Assembly (NCBI RefSeq): GCF_028640845.1
Contig: NC_080548.1
Coordinates: 16,923,321-16,987,320, forward strand
DNA: 64,000 nucleotides
Source of the DNA: Ahaetulla prasina
Lineage: Eukaryota > Chordata > Lepidosauria > Squamata > Colubridae
Direction of reading: 5' to 3'
A program made the translations under genes and the position numbers. Positions 20,559 to 29,612 of this stretch are shown here, one piece after another. Under the pieces are notes generated by a model that was not told the origin of the DNA, searched no databases, and saw only the letters and a program-made list of their open reading frames with translations. Numbering within the stretch: the stretch's first letter is position 1; the number at the start of each line of letters is the position of its first letter.

Positions 20559-20701
20559 GCCACGTAGGCTTGTTTTAGATGTTAGTCTACCGTTAGGATA
20601 AAACAAAAGTGATCCTTGAACTGTGCTGATTCCAGCCAGTTTCAAGCTTTAAAAATCAGGACTGGCATTTTGAATTGGGCCCAGAATGATGTGTATGGAT
20701 T

Positions 20702-20737
<36 letters not shown>

Positions 20738-20788
20738 TGTGTCTGTGTCTGTGTGTCCTTGATTTATGACTGTAATTGAGTCCACAAT

Positions 20789-21036
20789 TCCTCTTCCCTT
20801 CCCTTCCTCTCTCTCTTCTCTTCCCTCCTTCCTTCCTTCCTTCCCTTCCCTTCCTTCCTCCTCTCTCTCTTCTCTTCCCTCCTTCCTTCCTCTCTCTCTC
20901 TCTTCTCTCTCTCTTCTCTCTTCTCTTCTCTCTTCTTCTCTCTCTCTTCTTCTCTTCCCTTCCCTTCCCTTCCCTTCCCTTCCCTTCCCTTCCCTTCCCT
21001 CTCCTTCTCCTCCTCCTGCCCTCTCCCCTCCCTCCC
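20789..21036. repeat. Pure polypyrimidine tract (unit 2)
   Basis: The counterpart of 18149-18437, but the internal order differs: it lacks the TTCTC run and instead has CTCTCT blocks and a CCCTT run near 20955-21000. It has therefore turned over since the duplication. Confidence 0.9.
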
Positions 21037-21149
21037 GCATATTCCAATAAGCAAGATTATTTTTCCATTTTAATTCAAGTCAGGGAGCCTATGGGTAACA
21101 ATTTCAGGGTTTAAATCCAGTGTTATAGCTACAATTGTTCAAAAGCCAG

Positions 21150-21516
21150 AAACTATTCTCCAGTTTGAATGAATTGGGGAACTCAAGTAACTGAAGCCTT
21201 GGCTTGTCTCCCAGCACACACAAGGCCAGAAACAGCATGCTCTTAGTCTACTGGGAACACATGTTTTCAGCTTTAATAAGCTAAGTTATGATTGTCCAAG
21301 TGCCCATTTCCCTGCTTCCTCCCTCTCTCCCTCCCCTCCCCAATCCAATGCTTTGGAAGAACGAATATTGGAAAGCACAGTACGCATTTAAAAAAAAAAA
21401 ATAAACATTTTATTCCCTGGAATTTGAATAAAACTTCAGATTGTTAGAGTGCAGAATCTGGTTTTGACTGGCAGGTTGAGAGGACTCAGACATTTTTTTA
21501 AATCACCCAACATATC
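21150..21516. other. No gene or repeat recognised
   Basis: Unique-looking sequence with a short CT-rich stretch near 21315-21340 and an A-run near 21391. Confidence 0.45.
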
Positions 21517-21790
21517 CCGTGATAGCTCAGGCTGTGATAGCTCAGGCTGTAAGAAGCCTGTTATTAGAACACAGCAGCCGGCAATTACTGCAGGCTCGAA
21601 TCCCACCAGGCCCAAGGTTGACTCAGCCTTCCATCCTTTATAAGGTAGGTAAAATGAGGACCCAGATTGTTGAGGGGGGCAATAAGTTGACTTTGTAAAA
21701 TATACAAATAGAATGAGACTATTGCCTTATACACTGTAAGCCGCCCTGAGTCTTCGGAGAAGGGCGGGATATAAATGTAAATTAAAAAAA
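21517..21790 (+). mobile_element. tRNA-like SINE with L2-type tail
   Basis: The head GTGATAGCTCAGGCTGTAAG is doubled at its first 16 bp. It is followed by GCAGGCTCGAATCCCACC (box B), AGGTAGGTAAAATGAGGACC and the tail GTAAGCCGCCCTGAGTCTTC, GGAGAAGGGCGGGATATAAA. The tail matches the 3' end of the L2 LINE at 51235-51275, so L2 is the likely mover. Confidence 0.75.
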
Positions 21791-22464
21791 ATATATCCAC
21801 AGATCAATCCATTTCTGCCAGGAGAATTTTTGCTGTGGGCACAGCCAGTTGCCATTGTTTTGCCATATGTTCAACTGGGGGGAATTAACTGTCCTTTTGA
21901 ACACCCTAATCATTTTAAGCATACACAAGCAGTACCTGGCAAGATTTTTGTGCCAGATACTGTGAATAAACACAAGCTCTGTGGAACGGCATCAAGGGCA
22001 TATTTGGCGGTGGAGTTTTGAATAGTAGCAGTGTCTAGAATTTTTAAACGCTTTCTTTATGCGAGGGCTGTTTATGTGTCAAAGGCGTCACACTAACATT
22101 TATACTATTCTGGCATGCTGTTCCAAATCTGGATCTTTTTTTAGCAGTCTCATTTCTATGTGTGACTTGGTTAGCAGTAGGCCGGTATAATTGCATGTGA
22201 ACAGTTTAGAGCGCCTTCTTTAAGTATCTCCATTGTGAAAGACTTGAGTAAATATTGTAAACCATCTGAAAATTTAAAAGTCAAGAGGCCCCGTTCTTCC
22301 CAAATAACTGAAGACGGTTGCACAAATTAAAAGACGTTCCCGTAAAAGAGAAGGGAGAATAAATCTCATCAGGTATCTCTTTGGATCAAATGTCCCAGAT
22401 ATCAACAACGATTGATGGATAACTTGGTGTCATGTTGAACGTGATTTAGTGTCATGCTTGGATC

Positions 22465-22466
<2 letters not shown>
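21791..22466. other. No gene or repeat recognised
   Basis: Unique-looking sequence. A 63-codon frame at 21830-22021 shows no domain. Confidence 0.45.

Positions 22467-22496
<30 letters not shown>
22467..22496. repeat. (TG)n microsatellite
   Basis: About 13 TG units, directly before the Penelope-like terminal repeat. Confidence 0.95.
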
Positions 22497-22497
<1 letters not shown>

Positions 22498-22498
<1 letters not shown>

Positions 22499-22624
22499 GA
22501 AGCACGAAGCTGAAGCCTGAAGATGACAAATGAGACTTCGTCGAAACGTCGCCAAGACACTTCCAATTTTACACGGGAGAAAACCCGAATAACCAAAGAC
22601 CTACATACAAACACCTGCGAAAAC

Positions 22625-22631
<7 letters not shown>
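22498..22631 (+). mobile_element. Penelope-like terminal repeat with hammerhead-like core
   Basis: CCTGAAGATGACAAATGAG, CTTCGTCGAAACGTCGCC, AATTTTACACGGGAGAAAAC and CCTACATACAAACACC are present. The order CUGAAGA, hairpin, GAAAC, GUC resembles box 1 and box 2 of the hammerhead ribozymes reported from Penelope-like elements. It is paired with an inverted copy at 22665-22830 across an (AC)n tract. Confidence 0.6.

Positions 22632-22664
<33 letters not shown>
22632..22664. repeat. (AC)n microsatellite
   Basis: About 16 AC units between two inverted Penelope-like terminal repeats. Confidence 0.95.
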
Positions 22665-22666
<2 letters not shown>

Positions 22667-22830
22667 GTAGGCATATTTGGGTCTTTTCCCGTGTAAGGTT
22701 GAGAGTATCTTGGCGACGTTTCGATGAGGTCTCACTCATCATCTTCAGGCTGGTGCTTTCGGCTTCGTGCTTGTGTGAGCAAAGGGAACAGCTGATTGGG
22801 GGTATTCCAGGAGGCCAATCCACCTGACAA
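22665..22830 (-). mobile_element. Penelope-like terminal repeat, inverted
   Basis: The minus strand reads GCCTGAAGATGATGAGTGAG, CCTCATCGAAACGTCGCC, AAGATACTCTCAACC and TTACACGGGAAAAGACCC. The helix between CUGAAGA and GAAAC pairs better here (GATGAG with CTCATC) than in the plus-strand copy. It lies head to head with 22498-22631. Confidence 0.65.
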
Positions 22831-22847
22831 TCAGATTTTTTCTTATT

Positions 22848-22893
22848 TTCCTCCCCAAAAACTAAGGTGCATTTTATACTCTGAAAAATACAG
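22848..22893. mobile_element. MITE terminal fragment
   Basis: CCCCAAAAACTAAGGTGCAT, then TTTATACTCTGAAAAATACAGTA. This is one end of a TA-flanked mariner-like MITE, and the other end is absent. The next 20 bp (GATTTCACCCCTGG) resemble a hAT end but stand alone. Confidence 0.5.
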
Positions 22894-22913
22894 TAGATTT
22901 CACCCCTGGCTGT

Positions 22914-23632
22914 TTACCATTCCTTACTAGCATTGATGATGTTACCTAGTTTGTTAATGAAATGCCTGCAAGGAAATAACCAAGCTCAGAGAACACCCAA
23001 CGACCTTTCATGTCAGCCCTGAGCTACAAATATTCTCTTTTACTGAAATCATGTATTGGTCTGATTATAAAGTTGAAAAATAATGTTTTAAATTGCCTTT
23101 TAGAGGTTTCTGGATAGCACAACTGCTGACCTGCTTAAAACAATGGATATGGTAACTTTCCATTCCCCTAGAAAGGAATACCCATTAAGTATGCATTAGA
23201 ATATCAAAACTTATGTCTTGAATATGACAGAAGATTTTATTCATATGCGAGAAATTGTTAACGGCTACTTCTCTGAGCTTCCTTATTAGTAGCATCTGAA
23301 ACGTTTCCTATTTTCTGCATTTTAAGGCCAGCTCCCTTGTGGAAAGCCGTTCTGTTTTCTTGCTCCTATTGCTGTTCTTCCTTTAGGCGATTGTGCGTAG
23401 CGAGCAAAGTACCAATTTTGCGGTTATGTAGGAAAATTGGTAATTGGCCTTTCTGCTGCAAGTATGTCAAACTTTCTGGCAGAGATTATGATGCAGGAAG
23501 CTGAAATTCAACCTAACATCCAAATCAAATCTTTCTGAAGCGTAAGCTGAAAAGAATGTGGCCGATTCAGGACACACATCAGTTTGGAACAAGTGGTAAC
23601 CTGCAGTGGTTATTTTGCATGGCTTTATTGTA
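22914..23632. other. No gene or repeat recognised
   Basis: Unique-looking, moderately AT-rich. No splice-bounded open frame was noticed. Confidence 0.45.
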
Positions 23633-23700
23633 GACCAGTGTTTCCCAGCTCATAGCCATTTTAAGATGCGTAGACTTCAACTCCCAGAATTCCCTATAGC
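23633..23700. mobile_element. Half of a palindromic MITE
   Basis: CCAGTGTTTCCCAGCTCATA, then TAGACTTCAACTCCCAGAAT. One arm of the family at 61040-61125 and 7138-7259; the second arm is lost. Confidence 0.6.
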
Positions 23701-23881
23701 TATCGCTATTGCTAATAAGCTAGATTTGGAGGTTCACGTAGCACATTTACTGCGGTCATAGGATCCTGTTAAATGCCATGAAAACAAAGGAGGAAACAAT
23801 AAGTCTGTCTATATACCTCGAACCTGAAAGTGAGAAACTGCAATTCTTTGGTTAGATTCATCCTGAGAACCTAGCCTTAAT

Positions 23882-24022
23882 TTAAATTTTGATCATATGA
23901 CCGTGGGGAATGCTGCAACGGCCGTAAGTGTGAAAAAAAGCTCATACGTCCATTTTTACAGTGCCGTCGTAACTTTGAACAGTCGCTAAACAAACTATTG
24001 TAGGTCGAGGACTACCTGGGAT
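23882..24022. mobile_element. MITE end (family of 13147)
   Basis: TTTTGATCATATGACCGTGG, CTGCAACGGCCGTAAGTGTG and the terminus TAGGTCGAGGACTACCTGG. It corresponds to one half of the element at 13147-13717. Confidence 0.7.
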
Positions 24023-24388
24023 ACGATTTCTGGAGAGGAATTGCTTCCTTCTTGGTAGCTTCTCACACGCACTTCTTTCTCTCAGCTTTCTTCTCGGGGA
24101 GTTCCTGAAGGGATTCATTTTCCAAGTATAGAAAAGCCCCTGGGGTACGGTAGAAGCAGAGCTGGGTAAACATCCTTAAAAAGGAAGTGAAATTGAGCTA
24201 CTTGGGAAGCGTAGAAACAGAACTGCAATGTGGGTCATAATGAAACCACAGCAAGGGTATTTAATGTGCCTCTTTATTTTTCTAGTTCATGGGCTTGTAT
24301 TTCTGGTTTGGAGTGTGACCCAGGAGATGTCCCTTTCTCACAGTTCATGGGATTGTGGAGTTGGGACCGCAAGAATCATCTAAACAAT

Positions 24389-25218
24389 CATGCTAAACAA
24401 ATAATTCCCTCAACACTGTCAAACTATTTACTAAATCTGCACTACTATTAATCTTCTCATCGTTCCCCATTACCCATCTCCTTCCCCTTATGACTGTATG
24501 ACTTTGTTGCTTGTATCCTTATGATTTATATTGACTGTTTTCTAATATGATTTGATTGATTATTTGAACCCTATGACTATTATTAAGTATTGCACCTTAT
24601 GATTCTTAATGAACGTATCTTTTTTTATGTACACTGAGAGCATATTCACCAAGACAAATTCCTTGTGTGTCCAATCACACTTGGCCAATAAAAAATTCTA
24701 TTCTATTCTATTCTATTCTATTCTATTCTATTCTATTCTATTCTATTCTATTCTATTCTATTCTATTCTATTCTATTCCATTCCATTCCTATTATAAAAT
24801 GTTGTACTTTATGATTCTTGATGAACGTATCTTTTCTTTTATGTACACTGAAAGCATATGCATCAAGACAAATTCCTTGTGTGTCCAATCACACTTGGCC
24901 AATAAAAAATTCTATTCTATTCTATTATTCTATTCTATTCTATTCTATTCTATTCTATTCTATTCTATTCTATTCTATTCTATTCTATTCTATTCTATCC
25001 TATCCTATCCTATCTTATCCTATCCTTTCCTATCCTATCCTATCCTATTCCACTCTACTCCACTCCACTCCACTCCATGACTATCATAAAGTGTTGTACC
25101 TTATGATTCTTGATGAACGTATCTTTTCTTTTATGTCCTCCGAGAGCATATGCGCCAACACAAATTCCTTGTGTGTCCAATCACACTCGGCCGATAAAAA
25201 ATTCTATTCTATTCTAAA
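24389..25218 (+). mobile_element. L3/CR1-type LINE end with three tandem 3' ends
   Basis: From 24389 (AACAAATAATTCCCTCAACA) the 3' UTR runs to ACTTGGCCAATAAAAAATTC and a (TTCTA)n array (24695-24785). Then the last ~120 bp of the UTR plus pentamers is repeated twice more (24790-25080 and 25081-25218). The second array grades into TATCC and CACTC pentamers. There is no coding sequence. Confidence 0.9.
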
Positions 25219-25231
25219 AATCATCTAGCCC

Positions 25232-25260
25232 AGGGCTTCTCAACCTTGGCAACTTTATAA
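25232..25260. mobile_element. Scrap of a palindromic MITE
   Basis: GGGCTTCTCAACCTTGGCAA followed by CTTTATAA. Only the terminus remains. Confidence 0.45.
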
Positions 25261-25373
25261 TGTGTGAGTAGAGGTGTTTTTGTAAAATGTCCAGTTTTGG
25301 AACTTCCTCAAGTTCATATTCAACATATTGTAATTGGACATTTTCCCCCCTAATTGCTTTTTTTCTTTTGTAG

Positions 25374-25431
25374 GACTGGCTCAGCTCCTCCACAGAACTC
25401 AAGATGTCACAGGAAATGGAAGATACCATTG
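25374..25431 (+). CDS. Candidate host exon (58 bp), gene not identified
   Basis: A pyrimidine-rich acceptor (GCTTTTTTTCTTTTGTAG, ending at 25373) precedes 58 bp that contain no stop in any frame and end at a consensus donor GTAGGT (25432). In frame 0 the exon reads DWLSSSTELKMSQEMEDTI plus one base (phase 1). An ATG at 25404 in AAGATGT context could start a protein MSQEMEDTI, making this a 5' coding exon after a non-coding one. The exon is not inside any repeat I recognise. Flanks are unique up to 25218 on the left and 26033 on the right. The gene is not recognised, and splice sites by eye give false positives, so confidence is moderate. Compare 55706-55751, which also ends in phase 1. Confidence 0.4.
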
Positions 25432-26024
25432 GTAGGTGCTCTTCGGGGAGTTGAGATTCATTGTTTCTGATCATTGATTATTTAATGTTTGAATTGGGGG
25501 CTTTTCAGCTCAGCTTTGAGAGTCTTTATTGTGCTGTGCAATATAGCATGGCTATATTTTGAATATTTGAACACAGAATAGGTGTGTTGTTGCTGGTGAC
25601 TGAAGAATTGGATTGTTGCCCATGTAGCTTTGAAACATTAATTCTTTGCAAGGAAGTTGCTGTTGCCTTAATTTTATTACACTCTTTATTTTTGCTTTTT
25701 ATACTTTATAACTAATCCAGAAAAACAAATGTCCGGTGCTTTGCATCTGTGTACAGACACAAAGGTCTGTGTACAAACCTTAGCTTTTAACATATTGCAA
25801 TTATAAATTAACCAGGTATTATTACAAAAAAGTAGTTAACTTTTTTCTTAATTGGCAGATGAATGAAGCTGATTGTTAAATTTATTTGTGCCAAGAAAGC
25901 TGAAGTTTTAGATAGATCTGATTATTTGGTCAGTTTGAACAAATGCCATGAATCAAATGCCTGACTCTATACACGAATCTATATTAGTAATGGTTGACTG
26001 GAAAAAATTAGATACTATATATTG
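25432..26024. other. Unique sequence, possibly intron
   Basis: AT-rich and without recognised repeats. If the exon at 25374 is real this is the start of its intron. Confidence 0.4.
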
Positions 26025-26032
26025 CTTTAGAG

Positions 26033-26330
26033 CAGGGGTGTCAAACTCAAGGCCGGATCAGGTCCGCAGGGTGCTTAGATCTGGCCTGCGGGGACTCCCT
26101 GGAAACCGCGAAGGACCTGCCTGCAGTGTCTCTGCCAGCGAAAATGGAGCTTGAGACGGCTGCAAGTGGCCCCCCCGAGCTCCATTTTTGCTGGCAGAGG
26201 GTTGTAGAGGTGGATGATGAGGGTTTGGAGGTGGCTCCTTGGGTCTGGAAGTGGCTGATGAGGAAGAGGAGGAACAGCTGGGTCCAGTGCCAGATGCTCA
26301 GAAAGCAGAGGAGAGGAGAGCAGTGGAAAT
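26033..26330 (+). mobile_element. hAT element, left end
   Basis: The terminus CAGGGGTGTCAAACTCAAGG with subterminal GCCGGATCAGGTCCGCAGGG and CTGGCCTGCGGGGA is a hAT/Charlie-type end. GC-rich sequence follows, including an internal inverted repeat of about 22 bp (CCAGCGAAAATGGAGCT near 26136 against AGCTCCATTTTTGCTGG near 26179). The right terminus was not found. Confidence 0.55.
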
Positions 26331-26684
26331 CCATGGGCTAATCCTTGGGAAGGAAGAGTTACCCTAGCTCTGGGGATAAGAGGCAGGGGAGTGGAGATGA
26401 ACAGATGTGGAAGACAACTATTCATCTTTCGGCCAGCTGGACTTGTTAACCTGTAGTGAGAGAGAAACTTTTTTTGCCAGGGCTGCTGTCGCTCCTAATA
26501 AAGGAATTTTTGAGTTCACTTCAGAGGGTTTCTCGTGTTTGGGGAGCTGGTTCAGAACAGCTGTCATAATTTTGAAGTTTCACTAAACAGGGTGATTGCT
26601 AAGCAAGGTTGTGACTTGCCTGGTTAGCTAGATGTTGCAGTCACAAATTCACAGCGTGTTTTGCTGTCCTCCACTGAGGCTGCC
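26331..26684. other. Possible LTR remnant and MITE scrap
   Basis: 26331-26570 is purine-rich with a polyadenylation-like AATAAAGGAATTTTTG at 26497, as in some LTRs, but no ends are defined. 26575-26645 (AGTTTCACTAAACAGGGTGA, TTGTGACTTGCC) weakly resembles the 13147-type MITE. Confidence 0.3.
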
Positions 26685-26692
26685 ATCTAGGG

Positions 26693-27319
26693 CCGTGAGC
26701 CATATCTGCGGGCACGTGAGCCGTTTTCCTAGCTCAGCTCCAGCACGCATACCTGTGCCGGCCAGCTGATTTTCGGCTGGCCCAACCACAATTCTCCTCC
26801 CCTCCCAAGAGTCTCCACACAGCCTATTTTGGATGCCAGATAAGTACAGGGCTCGTGCAGAATTTTTGAGAGAGGGTTTTCGGCCTCTGGAAGGCCTCCA
26901 GGGAGGTGGGGGAGGCCATTTTCGTCCTTTCCAGGCTCCAAGAAAGCCTCTGGAGCCTGGGGAGTGTGAAAAATGGGTCTACCGGGCCCACAGGAAGTCG
27001 GGAAATGGGCCGTTTACGGCCTCTGGGAGGGTGGGGGAGGCCATTTTCGCCCTCGCCAGGCTCCAAGAAAGCCTCTAGAGTCCAGGGAGGGGGAAAAACG
27101 GGCCGACTGGACCCACCAGAAGTTTGGAAAGGGGCTTTTTTTGGCCTTTGGAGGCTTCAGGTAGGCCTCGTAGGCCCAAAGCGGGACATGGAGGGGTTGT
27201 GTGTGTATGCGCGGGGGAGGCGGAGGGCATTAAATTATGGGTGTGGGCACGCGTGAGCGAGACCCCCCTGCACTCCCTTTGCTTTTAGCATGCAACGGTA
27301 AAAAGATTAGCCATCACTG
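26693..27319. mobile_element. GC-rich hAT with internal ~130-bp repeats, left end lost
   Basis: The right terminus AGCCATCACTG is followed by ATCTAGGG (27320-27327). The same 8-mer stands at 26685-26692, directly before the truncated left end CCGTGAGCCATATCTG. The interior has two and a half repeats of a GC-rich unit (GGTGGGGGAGGCCATTTTCG, CAGGCTCCAAGAAAGCCTCT, CGGGCC..CCCACCAGAAG). The long frames on both strands here are by-products of GC richness and repetition. Confidence 0.75.
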
Positions 27320-27327
27320 ATCTAGGG

Positions 27328-27453
27328 CAGGTCTCACCTTGGCACTTGAGATTAGGATTCAACTCCCAGAATTCCTCAGCCAGCAAAGCTGGCTGAGGAA
27401 TTCTGGGAGTTGAAGTCCACAAGTCTTCAAGTTGCCAAGGTTGGAGATCCCTG
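27328..27453. mobile_element. Palindromic hAT-like MITE, stacked on the previous hAT
   Basis: The arms meet at CCTCAGCCAGCAAAGCTGGC. The left end CAGGTCTCACCTTGG is diverged and the right end GGTTGGAGATCCCTG is well kept. It is flanked by ATCTAGGG (27320-27327, shared with the neighbouring hAT) and ATCTAGGC (27454-27461). Confidence 0.85.
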
Positions 27454-27461
27454 ATCTAGGC

Positions 27462-28309
27462 GGTTGGGAATCAGGTGGCGCTGCTCTGTGGGGCATGATC
27501 CGAATCATCATAATGGCAGGATGTGTTTTGAAAAAGGCCATCTTGGGTCACCACAGCAGTTGGTCTCCAAAGCTCTAATGAACCGATTGACGCCTCTTGT
27601 GGCTTCTTGCCTACTCTGGAGTCTGTAGACTGAAATGTCTTCAGTTGAAACAACAGAGCTGCTATTATGTGCTGTGATTGTTCTTTTAATTGAACGTTCC
27701 GGTGGTTGATAAGGTCCTCTCTCCTCTGGAGGTTTTCGGCAAGCCCATCTGCAGCCGTGAGCTCCGTAGCAACAGCGGCAGTAGAACTGTCATCATTGGT
27801 TACCGTTAAACTCTTCTCTGGGGTGGGGCAGTGAAATAACACAAAATTCATCCTGTCTTGAGGATTTACAATCAATGCTCAAATCTCTGCAGCTTTGGAA
27901 TTGCACATTTTGAAAAGGACTGCTCAAACGGTCCAACACAGGAGAGATGGAAGCTCACTTTCAAGATTTGGTGTATTTTTGCAAGCGTTTGTTTTTGTTT
28001 ATTTGTTTTGCAAAAAAAAAGAAAAGGGTGTTTTCTTTTAAATTTAATTTGAAGGCCTGCGGATGGCCTTAATTTGGTATCCCCCCTCTCTCCACCCCAC
28101 CCCCCCGAGATATGCCGTCAACTGCTACATTTCATACTAAATGATTTCATGTACTTGCCAGTTTGATAAGCCACAAATTGGCTTTCATATCAGTGTTTCA
28201 AGTTTGTCCTGTTAAGGCTTGGCTAGTTGATCCGGTGTTACTCTTACTATTGCATTGTGTTATTGTGCTGTTATGTTCTCAAGGCACTAGAGGGCATGCG
28301 TGACTTAAT
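27462..28309. other. No gene or repeat recognised
   Basis: A 134-codon minus-strand frame (27471-27875) has no recognisable motif. No splice context was established. The sequence looks unique. Confidence 0.4.
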
Positions 28310-28540
28310 AAAAGCAAAGGTGCTTTTCCAAAAGGCAACTCCACTTTCTCGGGTTTTTTTCCCCTTGAAAACATTTGGCTTCTCCTCCAAAGAGCTTCTT
28401 CAGTTCTGACTGAATGGACTGAAGGAGCTTCTTCGGTGAGAAGCGAAATGCTTTCAGGAAACTCCAGTTGCTTTTTGGAAAAACACTTTGGGGACAAAGA
28501 TGACCTGGGCGATTTGAGAATTTCCATAGAGACCTAATGT
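28310..28540. mobile_element. Penelope-like terminal fragments, fold-back
   Basis: Two diverged copies lie head to head. The plus-strand arm (28419-28540) reads ACTGAAGGAGCTTCTTCGGT, GAGAAGCGAAATGCTTTCAG, CCAGTTGCTTTTTGGAAAAA. The minus-strand arm (28310-28410) is its complement around TTTGGCTTCTCCTCCAAAGA. The CTGAAG, hairpin, GAAAT order is the same hammerhead-like core as at 54716 and 58780. Confidence 0.6.
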
Positions 28541-28706
28541 TTTGTTTCAGCATAAGAGTCAGTTAGAATCTTGATAGAAAACCTGTTCACTGTGCATGGC
28601 TTCCTGTTGCTAAAATTCAAGCTATTTGGGGGATTGAAGCAAGTCTTCTCCTTAATTTAGGTTTGTGTGGTTAAATACCTTATGCCACCAGACTTGAATT
28701 CCTGGG

Positions 28707-28920
28707 TGTTATGTCCTGCACCGGCAGTGGCGGCCCCTAGTGGTGGAGATGGTTTCTTGTTCTGTTCTGATTGGCTCCCGCTTTTGGAGCTGAATAAAAA
28801 AGAGGGCTGTCAAAGCAGGCCTGGTCTGCTGGTTGTTGCTGGTCTCTGTGAGTCAAAATAAACGTTATGTGTGAACATCTGTGGAGCCTCAATTATTACG
28901 GAAACCACAGAATATAATAC
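28707..28920 (+). repeat. 5' LTR of the gypsy element
   Basis: It begins TGTTATGTCCTGCACCGGC and ends CACAGAATATAATAC. An AATAAAAAAGAGGG motif lies inside. The only difference seen from the 3' LTR is GGAAACC against GGAACCC near the right end. Confidence 0.93.
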
Positions 28921-28992
28921 TGGCGACGAAGGTGGGATCTGAATAGCTCTGAGGAGAAATTCACACTTTGGCTCGCTCAGCAGCTCAGCAAC

Positions 28993-29555
28993 TCACGTAC
29001 TCCGCATCTGCGCGGACTATAGGGCAACCATTAATCGAGCATTACAAGCCCATGCATATCCAGTGCCAGTGGTGCAGCATCTGCTGCACTCCTTGGGGCA
29101 AGGATCCATCTTCGCGAGGCTTGACTTAGCACAGGCATACCAACAATTGCCTGTGGATGAGTCCACAGCAGCAGCACAGACGATTGTCACTCACCGAGGC
29201 GTTCAAGTGTCGCCGCCTCAATTTGGCGTCAGTGTGGCCCCAGGGTTGTTCCAATGCCTCATGGAACGCCTACTCCACGGAATACCGGGGTGGTGCCGTA
29301 TTTCGATGGCGTGTTGGTTTCGCAGCAAGCACTCCGGAACTGATGTCCAGACTACGCCAGGTGCTAGTTAAGTTCAGGGATGTGGGGCTCAAAGTTAAGA
29401 AAAGCAAGTGTGTAGTTGCTGTGCCCCAGGTAGAATTCCTAGGGTTCCTAGTGGATAGGTCGGGTGTACACCCCACTACGGCCAAGACCACGGCAATCCT
29501 TGATGCGCCGACACCCGCAACAAGTCAGAGTTACAGGCATTCCTGGGGCTCTTAA
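28993..29555 (+). pseudogene. Gypsy reverse transcriptase, fragment with frameshifts
   Basis: Palm-domain motifs can be read in pieces: ICADYRATINRAL, SIFARLDLAQAYQQLPVD, QFGVSVAPGLFQCLMERL, then in a shifted frame PYFDGVLVS, then KKSKCVVAVPQVEFLGF. The catalytic pair that is normally Asp-Asp reads Asp-Gly (FDG near 29302). A frameshift lies at the G-run around 29287-29291 and further ones follow around 29520-29600. The N-terminal fingers, protease and Gag are deleted. The fragment is inactive. Confidence 0.85.
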
Positions 29556-29612
29556 ACTTTACGCAATCTTTCTGCCACACAAGGCTTCGTTGCAGAGCCT
29601 CTCCCCCGCCTG

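Larger units (their letters stand above)
18549..21149 (+). repeat. Tandem duplication, unit 2 (~2601 bp)
   Basis: The second copy of 15940-18548. Differences are few substitutions (for example CATGGACC versus GCGGACC in the hAT end), a longer (AC)n run, a longer (TG)n run and a rearranged polypyrimidine tract. The nesting pattern is identical in both units, so the duplication happened after the hAT insertion. Confidence 0.95.

Noticed and set aside
24667..25228. Frames of ~137 codons with FYSI repeats
   Set aside because: They are translations of (TTCTA)n arrays at L3 LINE ends.
26824..27256. Frames of 80-116 codons in GC-rich sequence
   Set aside because: They lie in the repeated interior of a hAT and occur on both strands at once.
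27471..27875. A 134-codon minus-strand frame as a host gene
   Set aside because: No motif, no splice context and no support beyond length; AT/GC composition is like the surroundings.
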